Shown here piece after piece: positions 25,015-32,957 of a stretch of DNA of 49,177 nucleotides. The DNA is from an uncultured Collinsella sp. Its GTDB lineage: Bacteria > Actinomycetota > Coriobacteriia > Coriobacteriales > Coriobacteriaceae. A program made the translations under genes and the position numbers. How positions within the stretch are numbered: position 1 is the stretch's first letter; each line of letters opens with the position of its first letter. The stretch covers positions 1 through 49,177 of the forward strand of contig CAUAWV010000013.1 in the NCBI GenBank assembly GCA_958433005.1, given 5' to 3'. Under the pieces are notes generated by a model. That model was not told the origin of the DNA, made no database searches, and saw only the letters and a program-made list of their open reading frames with translations.

Positions 25015-25869
25015 ATGTCCGTCCGCATTATTACCGATTCCGCCAGCGATATGTCGCCGGCGGAGCACCCCGCTCTGCGTGTTCTGCCGCTGTCCGTCAC
25101 CTTTGGCACCGATGTGTATATGGATGGCGTCGACATCGATCACCAGCGCTTTTACGAGATGCTTGTGGAGCGCGACGAGCTGCCCAAGACCGGCCAGGTC
25201 AACCCGTACGCGTTTTCGCAGGCGATTGCCGAAGCACGTGAGGCCGGCGACGAGGCAGTGATTATTACCGTGGGCGCTAAGCTATCAGGCACCAATCAGA
25301 GTGCCCGTACCGCACTTGCCGAGGCGCCAGGTGGCGACGTGTTCGTGGTAGACAGCAACAACGTCACCCTGGGCGAGCGCGTCCTGGTCGAGTATGCGCT
25401 GCGCTTGGTGGACGAGGGCCGCAGTGCATCTCAGATCGCGGCGGCTGTCGAGGCCGTGCGCGACCGTGTGGTGGTTATCGGCCTGCTCGAGACGCTGGAG
25501 TACCTGGTGCGCGGCGGTCGTCTGTCTGCTGCGGCCGGCGCCGTGGGCACGCTGCTCAACGTGAAGCCCGTGGTGGCTGTCGAGGACGGTCTGATCGTGC
25601 AGCTGGGCAAGGCGCGCGGTTCCAAGAACGGCCGCAACCTGCTGAACCAAAAGGTCGAAAAGGCGGGCGGCATCGACTTTTCCATGCCGCTGGCGCTCGG
25701 CTATACGGGCCTTTCGGATGCGGTGCTCAAGAAGTATATCGAGGACAGCGCGGCACTGTGGGCTGGTCACACCGAGGGCGAACTGCCCGTTCACACCATC
25801 GGCGCCACCATCGGAACCCACGTTGGCCCCGGCGCCGTGGCAGTAGCCTTCTTCCAGCCCGCCAACTAA
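25015..25869 (+). CDS. DegV-family fatty-acid-binding protein
   Basis: A 284-residue cytosolic protein of the DegV/FakB family, which holds a fatty acid for phosphorylation by the FakA kinase. The N-terminal hallmark is RIITDSASDMSP; PKTGQVNPYAF, ITVGAKLSGTNQSA (lipid carboxylate-binding Thr/Ser region), VVDSNNVTLG and LEYLVRGGRLS are typical, and the end has the 'GATIGTHVGPGAVAVAFF' motif that binds the carboxyl group. Full length. ATG at 25015 follows AGAAAGGA. No FakA partner is in the window. Followed by a hairpin repeat. Confidence 0.93.
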   Translation: MSVRIITDSASDMSPAEHPALRVLPLSVTFGTDVYMDGVDIDHQRFYEMLVERDELPKTGQVNPYAFSQAIAEAREAGDEAVIITVGAKLSGTNQSARTALAEAPGGDVFVVDSNNVTLGERVLVEYALRLVDEGRSASQIAAAVEAVRDRVVVIGLLETLEYLVRGGRLSAAAGAVGTLLNVKPVVAVEDGLIVQLGKARGSKNGRNLLNQKVEKAGGIDFSMPLALGYTGLSDAVLKKYIEDSAALWAGHTEGELPVHTIGATIGTHVGPGAVAVAFFQPAN

Positions 25870-25880
25870 CCGACCTGCCA

Positions 25881-25921
25881 TAAACCATCACAAAGGTGCC
25901 TGTCCCCTTTGTGATGGTTTA
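25881..25921 (-). repeat. GGGAC-loop hairpin, CACAAAGG stem
   Basis: A 16-bp perfect stem TAAACCATCACAAAGG / CCTTTGTGATGGTTTA; minus strand contains GGGGACAGG. Compared with the unit at 24303 several outer pairs differ on both arms. Confidence 0.83.
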
Positions 25922-25949
25922 TGCTTTTCCGGGTGGAAGGGAGCGAGCA

Positions 25950-26270
25950 ATGGCGTCTGAGGGCTTTTTTGATCGGGTGTACGGGGTGGTCGAGCAGATC
26001 CCCGAGGGGATGGTCGCCACGTATGGTCAGGTGGCACTGCTTGCCGGTCGTCCACGAAGTGCGCGGTACGTGGGGTATGCCCTTCATAGTAATCCGCGCC
26101 CTGGCCAAATTCCCTGTCATCGCGTGGTGTTTGCCGACGGCCGTATCTGTGAGGGCTTTGCCTTTGGCGGCCCCGATGCTCAGCGCGAGCTCTTAATGGG
26201 GGAGGGCGTGACGTTTGCCGATCCCATGCATGTTGATCTGGCCGCCTGTCGTTGGCCTGCTGGACTCTAA
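25950..26270 (+). CDS. Minimal O6-alkylguanine alkyltransferase / ATL-like protein
   Basis: A 106-residue protein equal to the C-terminal DNA-binding half of Ogt/MGMT. The helix-turn-helix segment is VATYGQVALLAGRPRSARYVGYAL with the Arg finger, and IPCHRVV contains the acceptor Cys. It lacks the N-terminal domain of full alkyltransferases. Atypical ATL proteins of this size usually have Trp or Ala instead of Cys; this one keeps Cys, so it may transfer alkyl groups as well as flag lesions. ATG at 25950 follows GGAAGGGAG. It follows degV closely, with only a hairpin between them. Confidence 0.88.
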   Translation: MASEGFFDRVYGVVEQIPEGMVATYGQVALLAGRPRSARYVGYALHSNPRPGQIPCHRVVFADGRICEGFAFGGPDAQRELLMGEGVTFADPMHVDLAACRWPAGL

Positions 26271-26286
26271 CAGCTCTGCCGTGGTC

Positions 26287-26327
26287 AAAGCCACCACAAA
26301 GGTGCCTGTCCCCTTTGTGGTGGCTTT
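26287..26327 (-). repeat. GGGAC-loop hairpin, CACAAAGG stem
   Basis: A 16-bp perfect stem AAAGCCACCACAAAGG / CCTTTGTGGTGGCTTT; minus strand contains GGGGACAGG. It lies 16 bases after the alkyltransferase stop. Confidence 0.83.
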
Positions 26328-26394
26328 CCGTTGCAGGTTTACCTGGGCTAACTTATGGAGAAGGTATGTTGGGGTAGTTTGACGCTAGAAAGTA

Positions 26395-26560
26395 AGCCAC
26401 GGTGAACTATATTGGTTTCAGCAACGGAGCAGGCAATAGGCGATGAAAAAGCCTGCCCTGTTGAGTTTGATTCGCATCCCTCCCCTCTGTGCGATTCAAC
26501 GGTGTACTTCGGGAACAGGCCCGCTGGCAGCTAACTGCCGGCGGGCCTGTTCCTGTTTGT
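26395..26560 (+). ncRNA. Candidate structured small RNA
   Basis: The 300-base gap between the alkyltransferase and trpS contains three consecutive hairpins: GCAGGC/GCCTGC (26429-26456), TTGATTCGCA/TGCGATTCAA (26467-26499) with a C-rich 13-base loop TCCCTCCCCTCTG, and a terminator-like stem GGAACAGGCCCGC...GCGGGCCTGTTCC (26512-26553). A CCTGTT block at 26457-26462 could compete for the AACAGG of the last stem. The C-rich loop recalls the actinobacterial 6C RNA, but only one such loop is present. No protein frame explains it. Strand assigned from hairpin order only. Confidence 0.45.
26512..26553 (+). terminator. Strong terminator-like hairpin of the small RNA candidate
   Basis: Stem of about 18 bp with a CTAA loop. 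The 3' side is followed by TGTTTGTC, a poor U tract, so it may also be a stable structural domain. Confidence 0.6.
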
Positions 26561-26600
26561 CGGGAGAGTGTGATGGATGGAGCTGAAGCGGTCCGGCTCC

Positions 26601-26628
26601 AAAAAAGGCGGACGCCGTAGCGCCCGCC
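26601..26628 (-). terminator. Terminator of trpS
   Basis: Minus-strand stem GGCGGGCGC / GGCGTCCGCC with a 3-base loop followed by six T residues, 36 bases beyond the trpS stop. Confidence 0.9.
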
Positions 26629-26663
26629 CTAAAGCAATCGAAAGCTCAAGCCAGCAAATCGGT

Positions 26664-27713
26664 CTAGTACACCATGCCCATGGCGTCCTGAACCTCGGCC
26701 AGGGTCTGCTCGGCGATCTCATTGGCGCGACGGTTGCCCTCATGCAGGACGTCCTTCACATAGTCCAGATCGTTCTCGTAGCGCTGGCGACGCTCGCGGA
26801 TAGGTGCGAAGTACTCGTTGACGGCCTCGGTCACGTACTTCTTGAGCTGGCCGGAGCCGCCCATGCCAATCTCCTCGGCAATCTCGACTTCGGAACGGCC
26901 GGTGCAGATGGCGGCTGTTGAAAGCAGGCCAGACACGCCGGGGCGGTTCTCGGGATCGAACGTGATCATGCGCTCGGAGTCGGTCTGGCTCTTCTTGATG
27001 CGTTTGGCCGTTTCCTCGGCGGTCATCGAGATGTTGATGGCGTTGCCGTAGCTCTTGCTCATCTTGCGACCGTCCAGGCCCGGCAGCAGCGGGGTCTCGG
27101 ACAGCAGCGCGTCGACCTCGGGGAACACCTTGCCGTAGCGGTTGTTAAAGCGGCGGGCGATGGTGCGGGTGAGCTCGATGTGCGGCAGCTGGTCGCGGCC
27201 GACGGGCACGACGTTGCCCTTGCAGAACAGGATGTCGCAGGCCTGATGCACCGGGTAGGTGAGCAGAAGGCCGGTGAGCTCGTGGCCCGAGGCCTCCATC
27301 TCGGCCTTGACGGTGGGGTTGCGCGCCAGCTCGGCCTCGGAGACCAGCGACAGGAACGGCAGCATGAGCTGGTTGGCGGCGGGCACGGCGGAGTGCGCGT
27401 AGATCATGGTCTTGTCGGGATCGATGCCGCAGGCAAGGTAGTCCATGACCATGTTGTACACGTTGTCCTGGATGTGCTCGGTCGTGTCGCGGTCAGTGAT
27501 GACCTGGTAGTCGGCGATGAGCACGTTGGTCTTGGCGCCCATGTTCTGCAGCTCAACACGGCCCTTGAGGGTACCGAAGTAGTGGCCCAGGTGCAGACGG
27601 CCGGTGGGGCGGTCGCCGGTGAGCATGGTGAACTTCTCGGGCGTTTTGGTCAGGCCCTCGCGAATGGCGTTGCTCTTTTGCAGCGCGACTTCGTAGCTGT
27701 TCTCGTTTGGCAT
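26664..27713 (-). CDS. trpS: Tryptophanyl-tRNA synthetase
   Basis: Charges tRNA-Trp with tryptophan using ATP. A 349-residue class I synthetase. The HIGH-type motif is in TGDRPTGRLHLGHYFGTL (HLGH), the KMSKS motif is GRKMSKSYGNAI near 205. The conserved ADYQVIT and HQACDILFCKGNVVPVGRDQ segments for tryptophan and dimer contacts are also seen. Full length for the bacterial enzyme. I start at the ATG at 27713, after AGGAG; the frame stays open upstream but is out of family. No T-box leader is visible. It has its own terminator. Confidence 0.96.
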   Translation of the reverse strand: MPNENSYEVALQKSNAIREGLTKTPEKFTMLTGDRPTGRLHLGHYFGTLKGRVELQNMGAKTNVLIADYQVITDRDTTEHIQDNVYNMVMDYLACGIDPDKTMIYAHSAVPAANQLMLPFLSLVSEAELARNPTVKAEMEASGHELTGLLLTYPVHQACDILFCKGNVVPVGRDQLPHIELTRTIARRFNNRYGKVFPEVDALLSETPLLPGLDGRKMSKSYGNAINISMTAEETAKRIKKSQTDSERMITFDPENRPGVSGLLSTAAICTGRSEVEIAEEIGMGGSGQLKKYVTEAVNEYFAPIRERRQRYENDLDYVKDVLHEGNRRANEIAEQTLAEVQDAMGMVY

Positions 27714-27882
27714 GATTGCTCCTAACGTATGTTCATGGGTCAAGATGATAACGCGTTTATTGGAGGGGCGGTGCGTAAGTAGGCGAGGGCGGAAGAGGGA
27801 CGCGCGTGGTGCGGCTTGTGCGATGGGCGCGGCGCGGCCGCGCTTGGCCAACGGTGCCTTGGCACATCCTCGGCAGCTTGCC

Positions 27883-29082
27883 CTAGAGCTTGTGGTGGCG
27901 CTCTTCTTTGCGCTCCTCGGCTGCCTGCTCCTCCTGCTTAAAGGCGGGGTCGTCGGGGGTGACGAGCTCGTCCTCGTGCGTGCGCTTGTTGTAATGGTGG
28001 CGTAGCACGGGTTCAAACAGGTGCAGGTGCTTGGCGAAGGCCGCCGAGCCAATGGCGAGCACGGTAAAGATGAGCACACGCATGGGCACTTCGACCTGGT
28101 TAATCGCGGCGGCGCCGGCCGAAAGCATGATGCACCAGGCATAGATGAGCAGCACGGCCTGTTTTTGGTTGTAGCCTTCTTGGATTAGGCGGTGGTGGAT
28201 GTGGCCCTTGTCGGCCTGCCCAATGCTAATGTGGGCGCGCCTGCGGCGCACGATGGCGCTAAACGTGTCGATGATGGGCACGCCGGCAACGATGAGCGGG
28301 ATGATAAGCGAGGTGAGCGCGGCGGTGCGGCTCACGTTGAGCAGCGAGATGGAGCCCAGTGCAAAGCCCAGAAGCAGCGACCCCGAGTCGCCCAAGAAGA
28401 TGCTTGCGGGGTTGAAGTTGTAGCGCAAAAAGGCCAGGCAGGCGCCAAAGAGCGCAATGGAGAGCGCGGCGGCGTCGATGCGGCCCGAGAGAACGGCCAT
28501 CGAAAACATGGTGAACGAGGCGATGCCGCAGATGCCCGTGGCCAAGCCGTCGAGGCCGTCGATGAGGTTAATGATGTTGGTGAATGCCACCAGATAGATT
28601 ACGGTGATGGGGTAGGCGAGCCACCCGAGCATGATTTCGCCGGGGGCAAACGGGTTGACGATGACGCCGATCCGCAGGCCGCCGATACAGGCGATGAGCG
28701 CGGCGAGGACCTGCCCGGCCAGCTTTTGCTTGGGCTTGAGTTGGAAGACGTCATCGATAGCGCCGGTCGCAAAGATGACGGTAAAGGAGAGCGCCAGCAT
28801 GGGATAGCTAATGTGAAGGCGCGGGTGCGGCACCAGGACGGGTGGCCAGCCTAGGTGCCAGGTGCCTAGGATTTGCACAATGCAGGCAACGACCAGGCCC
28901 AAAAACACCGCCGTTCCGCCCAAACGCGGGATGGGCTTTGTGTTGATGCGGCGCTTAGAAGGATAGTCGACGGCATCGAGCTTAATTGCCAAGCGCTTGA
29001 CCAGGGGCACCGCGAGGAAGGTCGTGATAAAGGCCGCCGCTGCCACGCATAGGTACGGTATGTAGCTCGGGGATGAAGCCAT
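27883..29082 (-). CDS. Undecaprenyl-phosphate glycosyl-1-phosphate transferase (WecA/TagO/MraY family)
   Basis: Integral membrane enzyme of 399 residues that starts cell-wall polymer synthesis by moving a GlcNAc-1-phosphate type group onto undecaprenyl phosphate. About 11 hydrophobic segments. Family motifs: the N-terminal KRLAIKLDAVDYPSKRR, GAIDDVF with the Asp pair, NLIDGLDGLATG, FLGDSGSLLLGF and the cytosolic HIHHRL, diagnostic of the WecA/TagO branch over MraY. The C-terminus ends in a charged tail (about 40 residues, rich in Glu/Lys/His). ATG at 29082; a TTG six codons earlier is possible. The exact sugar donor is not fixed. Confidence 0.9.
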   Translation of the reverse strand: MASSPSYIPYLCVAAAAFITTFLAVPLVKRLAIKLDAVDYPSKRRINTKPIPRLGGTAVFLGLVVACIVQILGTWHLGWPPVLVPHPRLHISYPMLALSFTVIFATGAIDDVFQLKPKQKLAGQVLAALIACIGGLRIGVIVNPFAPGEIMLGWLAYPITVIYLVAFTNIINLIDGLDGLATGICGIASFTMFSMAVLSGRIDAAALSIALFGACLAFLRYNFNPASIFLGDSGSLLLGFALGSISLLNVSRTAALTSLIIPLIVAGVPIIDTFSAIVRRRRAHISIGQADKGHIHHRLIQEGYNQKQAVLLIYAWCIMLSAGAAAINQVEVPMRVLIFTVLAIGSAAFAKHLHLFEPVLRHHYNKRTHEDELVTPDDPAFKQEEQAAEERKEERHHKL

Positions 29083-29608
29083 GAATCTAAAAACCGCCAA
29101 GCGTCGAAGGAAAAGGTCAGAAGAACGCCATGCGCAAAGGGCATAGCCGAACCATAATACTCGACCAAGGGGGGTGCATGTAATTGCACGCAGCGATAAT
29201 CACGCGCTTACCAGATATTGGGATGTTGTCGATGGCTTGTCGGGATGCCGACGGGGATCCATATGAACCGTGATGGTGATTTTCGGCAAAAGAAAACCAC
29301 CCCCCACGTTACGAAAATGAACCCACCTAAAACAGGTGGGTGCCCTCATCGACTGTTCCAGCGTCCTTAACAACGAAGGATACCTGTACTAGGTACGACT
29401 GTGTGGGCTCCCTAAATAAACGCGACGGTTCACCCAGTTGCTCCGCGGGGGGCGGAATACCTACATCATAAAGCGGCACTTTATCGATTCCAGTCTTGAC
29501 ATTACAAAAATCGTGTCGGACGATTACGGCGCCTTGGGGCTCGAGCCGTCTACGCGGCCTGGCCCTTTACGTTTGAGCTGCTGAATCGTTGTTTTGGAGC
29601 ATGTTTTT
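29083..29608. other. Long intergenic region with structured RNA candidate
   Basis: No protein gene is seen. The central part holds the structured RNA candidate (29310-29460). TTGACA at 29496-29501 on the plus strand may be the -35 of the radical SAM gene, although no good -10 follows. The remainder shows nothing I can support. Confidence 0.5.
29310..29460 (-). ncRNA. Candidate structured RNA, possibly 6S-like
   Basis: The 526-base gap between the transferase and radical SAM genes holds a 150-base minus-strand segment ending in a clear terminator (ACCCACCT / AGGTGGGT then TCATTTTCG, 29312-29344). Upstream a weak promoter reads TATGAT (29465-29470). The predicted RNA starts with a UCCGC-CCCCC-GCGGA hairpin, and GGGUG..CCGUCG can pair with CGAUGAGGGCACCC near the 3' end, closing one long interrupted hairpin. 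Length and layout fit 6S RNA. Identification is uncertain. Confidence 0.45.
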
Positions 29609-30547
29609 ATGCCGACGTCGTTGACCGAACTTTTTTCGCCCGCCTGCCATTTGTGTCCCCGCCGTTGCGGTGCGGCGCGCGATGAGGGCGTGCGCGGCGT
29701 ATGCGGTGCTAACGACACGCTCAGGGTGGCCCGCGCGGCGCTTCATATGTGGGAGGAGCCGCCTATCTCGGGCGAGGCCGGTTCGGGCACGATCTTCTTT
29801 AGCGGCTGCTCGCTTAAATGTATCTACTGCCAGAACCACGAGATCTCGACCGGCAATTATGGCCTTGAGATTTCGCCTGAGCGTCTGGTCGAGATTATGC
29901 TGGAACTGCAGGACCAGGGAGCCAACAACATCAACCTGGTGACTGCGACGCATTATGCTCACCTGCTGCCGGCCGCGATTGCCGCAGCGAGGGAGCGCGG
30001 GCTGGACATCCCGATCGTTTACAACACGAGCGGCTATGAGCGGGCGAGTGCCGTAGCTGCCCTGGGTGACCTGGTCGATGTGTGGCTCACCGACTTTAAA
30101 TATGCCGATGCCGGGCTTGCGCAGTCGCTTTCTCATATTAAGGATTACCCGCGCGTGGCCGTGTCGGGCCTGGCACAGATGGCGTGCGAGATCGAGCGCC
30201 GCGGGGGAGAGCTGGTGGACGAGGACGGGCTCATGAAGCGCGGTATCATCGTGCGCCACCTGGTGCTGCCGGGGCATGCGGACGATTCGTGCCGCGTGCT
30301 GGACCTGGTGTGGCAGACGGTGGGCGACGTGCCGATTTCGGTTATGAACCAGTACACGCCCAATGCACTCATGCGCGAGCAGGGCGGCGAGTTGGCCCGT
30401 GCCGTAACGCGCGAGGAGTACGAGCAGGTGCTCGACCATGCCGACGACCTGGGCTTTACGACGATGTTTTGGCAAGAAGGCGGAGCAGTAGACGAGAGCT
30501 TCACCCCGGCGTTCGACACCACCGGCGTCCTCACCAGCGCAAAGTAG
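29609..30547 (+). CDS. Radical SAM protein (PFL-activase-like, AmmeMemoRadiSam type)
   Basis: A 312-residue [4Fe-4S] enzyme. The cluster motif is SGCSLKCIYCQN (Cys-x3-Cys-x2-Cys near residues 70-77), followed by strand ANNINLVTATHY and later VDVWLTDFKYAD and LVLPGH. It opens with another Cys set, CHLCPRRCGAARDEGVRGVCG, typical of the family relating to pyruvate formate-lyase activases but found in the 'radical SAM, AmmeMemo-like' group. Substrate unknown. The ATG at 29609 follows GGAG; a TTG five codons earlier is less likely. It precedes a pair of GGGAC hairpins and tRNA-Ala. Confidence 0.88.
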   Translation: MPTSLTELFSPACHLCPRRCGAARDEGVRGVCGANDTLRVARAALHMWEEPPISGEAGSGTIFFSGCSLKCIYCQNHEISTGNYGLEISPERLVEIMLELQDQGANNINLVTATHYAHLLPAAIAAARERGLDIPIVYNTSGYERASAVAALGDLVDVWLTDFKYADAGLAQSLSHIKDYPRVAVSGLAQMACEIERRGGELVDEDGLMKRGIIVRHLVLPGHADDSCRVLDLVWQTVGDVPISVMNQYTPNALMREQGGELARAVTREEYEQVLDHADDLGFTTMFWQEGGAVDESFTPAFDTTGVLTSAK

Positions 30548-30557
30548 TGCGCTCGCC

Positions 30558-30592
30558 GATGATTTTTCTGGGACGGGGATTAAAAAATCATC
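30558..30592 (+). repeat. GGGAC-loop hairpin, GATGATTTTT stem
   Basis: A 10-bp perfect stem GATGATTTTT / AAAAATCATC; the loop contains TGGGACGGGGAT on the plus strand. First member of an inverted pair. Confidence 0.75.
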
Positions 30593-30622
30593 GAGAGGAT
30601 CGCCTGCTCGAAAAGTTGTCAA

Positions 30623-30652
30623 AATAACCGCGTCCCAAAAAGACTGGTTATT
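30623..30652 (-). repeat. GGGAC-loop hairpin, AATAACC stem
   Basis: A 7-bp perfect stem AATAACC / GGTTATT; the minus strand loop has TTTTTGGGACGC. Second, inverted member of the pair, 30 bases from the first. Confidence 0.7.
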
Positions 30653-30657
30653 GGGCG

Positions 30658-30685
30658 TTGACAGTTGGCGAGCCGTAGGTAAAAT
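30658..30685 (+). promoter_or_regulatory. Promoter of tRNA-Ala
   Basis: TTGACA (30658-30663), 16 bases, TAAAAT (30680-30685); the tRNA begins 14 bases later. Confidence 0.75.
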
Positions 30686-30698
30686 ATCGACTTGTCCT

Positions 30699-30771
30699 GG
30701 GGACGTAGCTCAGTTGGGAGAGCGCTGCCGTCGCATGGCAGAGGCCGAGGGTTCGACTCCCTTCGTCTCCA
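30699..30771 (+). tRNA. tRNA-Ala (anticodon CGC)
   Basis: A full 73-base cloverleaf: acceptor GGGGACG / CGTCTCC, D arm with AGCTCAGTTGGGAGAGC, anticodon stem CTGCC / GGCAG with loop GTCGCAT (anticodon CGC), T arm with GTTCGACTC. Discriminator A. The 3' CCA is not encoded (ACCC follows). A terminator lies just downstream. Confidence 0.95.
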
Positions 30772-30787
30772 CCCTTGGATTTGATAA

Positions 30788-30817
30788 GCCGCTGACATTG
30801 TGTCGGCGGCTTTTTTT
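30788..30817 (+). terminator. Terminator after tRNA-Ala
   Basis: Stem GCCGCTGACA / TGTCGGCGGC, 3-base loop, then seven T residues. The next gene begins 19 bases later. Confidence 0.92.
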
Positions 30818-30835
30818 AAAAGAAAGGGCTGTACC

Positions 30836-31288
30836 ATGGCCGAGCTTGAGTCCCAACCATTGTCCGACGAGGAGCGCGCTGAGTTGGAAGAGCTCCGCGC
30901 TGAGAAGGCACGCCGCGAGGCTCGGGAAGAGGCCCGTCGCGAGCGTGAGGAGCTGGCTGCCCTGCGTGCCGAGCGTGCGAAGGCCGAGGAGGTCGCCGCG
31001 AACGCCGCACCCGCACCGGCGCCCGCGCCCAAGCCCGCTGCCGCGAAGCCTGCACCTGCCGCGCCCAAACCTCAGCCTAAAAAGGCCGCTCGTTCCAAGT
31101 CCGTCGAGCCCAAGCCGAGCCGTGACGAGATGACCTTTGCCCAGCGCATGGTTACCTCCAAGGAGCCTACGGGCGAGAACGAGATCCCTGGCATGGCGCC
31201 GGCTCAAAAAATCATCATTGTCCTTGCCCTCATCGCGTTTGTCATCTTTATGGGCTACACGATCCTGACCAGCATGGGCCTGCTCTAA
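30836..31288 (+). CDS. Hypothetical coiled-coil, Pro/Ala-rich, tail-anchored membrane protein
   Basis: A 150-residue protein without a recognised family. Residues 8-55 are a highly charged Glu/Arg/Lys helix (ERAELEELRAEKARREAREE) likely to form a coiled coil, followed by an Ala/Pro/Lys linker (about 55-95), a conserved-looking block DEMTFAQRMVTSKEPTGENE, and one C-terminal membrane helix (IIIVLALIAFVIFMGYTIL) at about 126-146. So it is probably anchored by its tail, with most of the protein in the cytosol. ATG at 30836 follows AGAAAGGG. Comes after the tRNA terminator and ahead of pncB; a link to cell division or envelope is only a guess. Confidence 0.8.
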   Translation: MAELESQPLSDEERAELEELRAEKARREAREEARREREELAALRAERAKAEEVAANAAPAPAPAPKPAAAKPAPAAPKPQPKKAARSKSVEPKPSRDEMTFAQRMVTSKEPTGENEIPGMAPAQKIIIVLALIAFVIFMGYTILTSMGLL

Positions 31289-31372
31289 CCGATTTACATC
31301 GGGCGTCATGTCCGAACACTCTGCCCTTGTCCAACCCTCAACCTCTGCACAACGCATCCGAAAGGTCGCCCC

Positions 31373-32878
31373 ATGGCTTTGACCGATATCTCTCATCCCA
31401 CCGACATCGCAATGCTTACCGATCTGTACGAGCTCACTATGGCCCAGGGCCTGTGGGAGAGCGGCAAGGCCAATGAGCAGGGTTGTTTTACCGCGTTTTA
31501 CCGCGACCATCCCTTTGGTAGCGCCTATGCCGTCATGTGCGGTACCGCCGAGCTGCCCGAGCTGGTCGAGAACCTGCGCTTTACGCCCGAGGACATCGAC
31601 TACCTCGCCTCGCTCCAGGCCCCGGCCGGCGGCGCGATGTTCAAGCCTGAATTCCTCGACTACCTGCGCGATTTTCGTGCGCATGTAAACATCGACGCCG
31701 TCCCCGAGGGCGAGCTCGTCTTTCCGCGTGAGCCCATGGTGCGCGTTACCGGCCCCGCGCTGGAGTGCCAGCTGCTCGAGACGGCGCTGCTCAACATCGT
31801 CGGCTTCCAGACGCTTGTCGCCACCAAGACGGCGCGCGTGGTGCTGGCGGCGGACGGCCGTCCCGTGGCCGAGTTTGGCCTGCGCCGCGCCCAGGGTCCC
31901 GATGGCGGCCTGGCCGTCGCGCGCGCGAGCTACGTTGCCGGCTGTTCCTCTACGTCCAATGTGCTCGCCGGCCGCCGCTACGGTATTCCCGTCTTTGGCA
32001 CGCATGCGCACAGCTGGGTGATGAGCTTCGATTCCGAGCTCGAGGCCTTCCGTGCCTTTGCCAAGTCGAGCCCCAAGAACTGTACGCTGCTCATCGACAC
32101 CTACGATGTGCGCGAGGGCTGCGAGCATGCCATTACGGTTGCCAAGGAGATGGAGGCGGTGGGCGAGCGCCTGTCGGCTATTCGCATCGACTCGGGCGAC
32201 CTCGCCAAGCTCTCCAAATATGTGCGTGGCCGTTTTGATGCCGAGGGCCTGCCCTATGTAGGGATCTCGGTTTCCAACGATCTGGACGAGTACACGATTC
32301 AGTCGCTGCTCGATCAGGGTGCGCCCATCGATAGCTTTGGTGTGGGTACCAAGCTCGCGACCTGCTACGACCAGCCGGCGCTTGGCGGTGTGTATAAGCT
32401 TTCCGCCCGCCGTGCGAGCGAGACGGATCCGTGGACGCCGGTGGTTAAGCTCTCCGAGCAGCCCTACAAGCGCACGATCCCGGGTGTGCAGCGCGTGCGC
32501 CGTTATTACGACGGCTTTGGCGGCCCGATCTGCGACATGATCTATGACGAGGATCATCTGTCTGGGGAGGGCGCCGCGCGCGGTAATACCCTCGTGGCCG
32601 TGAACGATGCTGCGCTGGTGACCGATGTGTCCGAGCTCGAGTATCGCGAGCTGCTGGCGCCGATCGTGCGCGATGGCAGCGCCGTTGCCCCGCGCGAGAG
32701 CATTGAGGACGCACGCGAGCGTTGCACCTGGGCACTGGACCATCTGGATCCGGTCTACAAGCGCTTCCTGTACCCGCAGACTTATGTGGTGGGCATGGAG
32801 CAGGGCTTGGCACAGGTGCGCGACGAGCTTGTGCGCAAGAACATGGCCGCGGCTTCTGCCTTTCCCTGGGCTCACTAA
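31373..32878 (+). CDS. pncB: Nicotinate phosphoribosyltransferase
   Basis: Makes nicotinate mononucleotide from nicotinate and PRPP, in NAD salvage. A 501-residue cytosolic enzyme. The start LTDLYELTMAQGLWESG is the family hallmark; EFGLRRAQGPDGGLAVARASYVAGC holds the conserved Arg and Gly positions, and GTHAHSWVMSFDSELEAFRAFA contains the phosphorylated His region. IRIDSGDLAKLSK and FGVGTKLATC form the PRPP and ribose-phosphate pocket, FGVGT being diagnostic. Full length. ATG at 31373 follows GAAAGG. It may share a transcript with proB (80-base gap). Confidence 0.95.
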   Translation: MALTDISHPTDIAMLTDLYELTMAQGLWESGKANEQGCFTAFYRDHPFGSAYAVMCGTAELPELVENLRFTPEDIDYLASLQAPAGGAMFKPEFLDYLRDFRAHVNIDAVPEGELVFPREPMVRVTGPALECQLLETALLNIVGFQTLVATKTARVVLAADGRPVAEFGLRRAQGPDGGLAVARASYVAGCSSTSNVLAGRRYGIPVFGTHAHSWVMSFDSELEAFRAFAKSSPKNCTLLIDTYDVREGCEHAITVAKEMEAVGERLSAIRIDSGDLAKLSKYVRGRFDAEGLPYVGISVSNDLDEYTIQSLLDQGAPIDSFGVGTKLATCYDQPALGGVYKLSARRASETDPWTPVVKLSEQPYKRTIPGVQRVRRYYDGFGGPICDMIYDEDHLSGEGAARGNTLVAVNDAALVTDVSELEYRELLAPIVRDGSAVAPRESIEDARERCTWALDHLDPVYKRFLYPQTYVVGMEQGLAQVRDELVRKNMAAASAFPWAH

Positions 32879-32957
32879 TTCCTTGGGCGGTAGGGGCGAG
32901 TCACGCTTCCTTGGCCGCCAGCTCGGCCGTTCGCTGAACAGTTGATTGGTTTGACGT

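Noticed and set aside
29480..29525. Full promoter for the radical SAM gene
   Set aside because: TTGACA at 29496 is consensus but no acceptable -10 lies 16-18 bases downstream.
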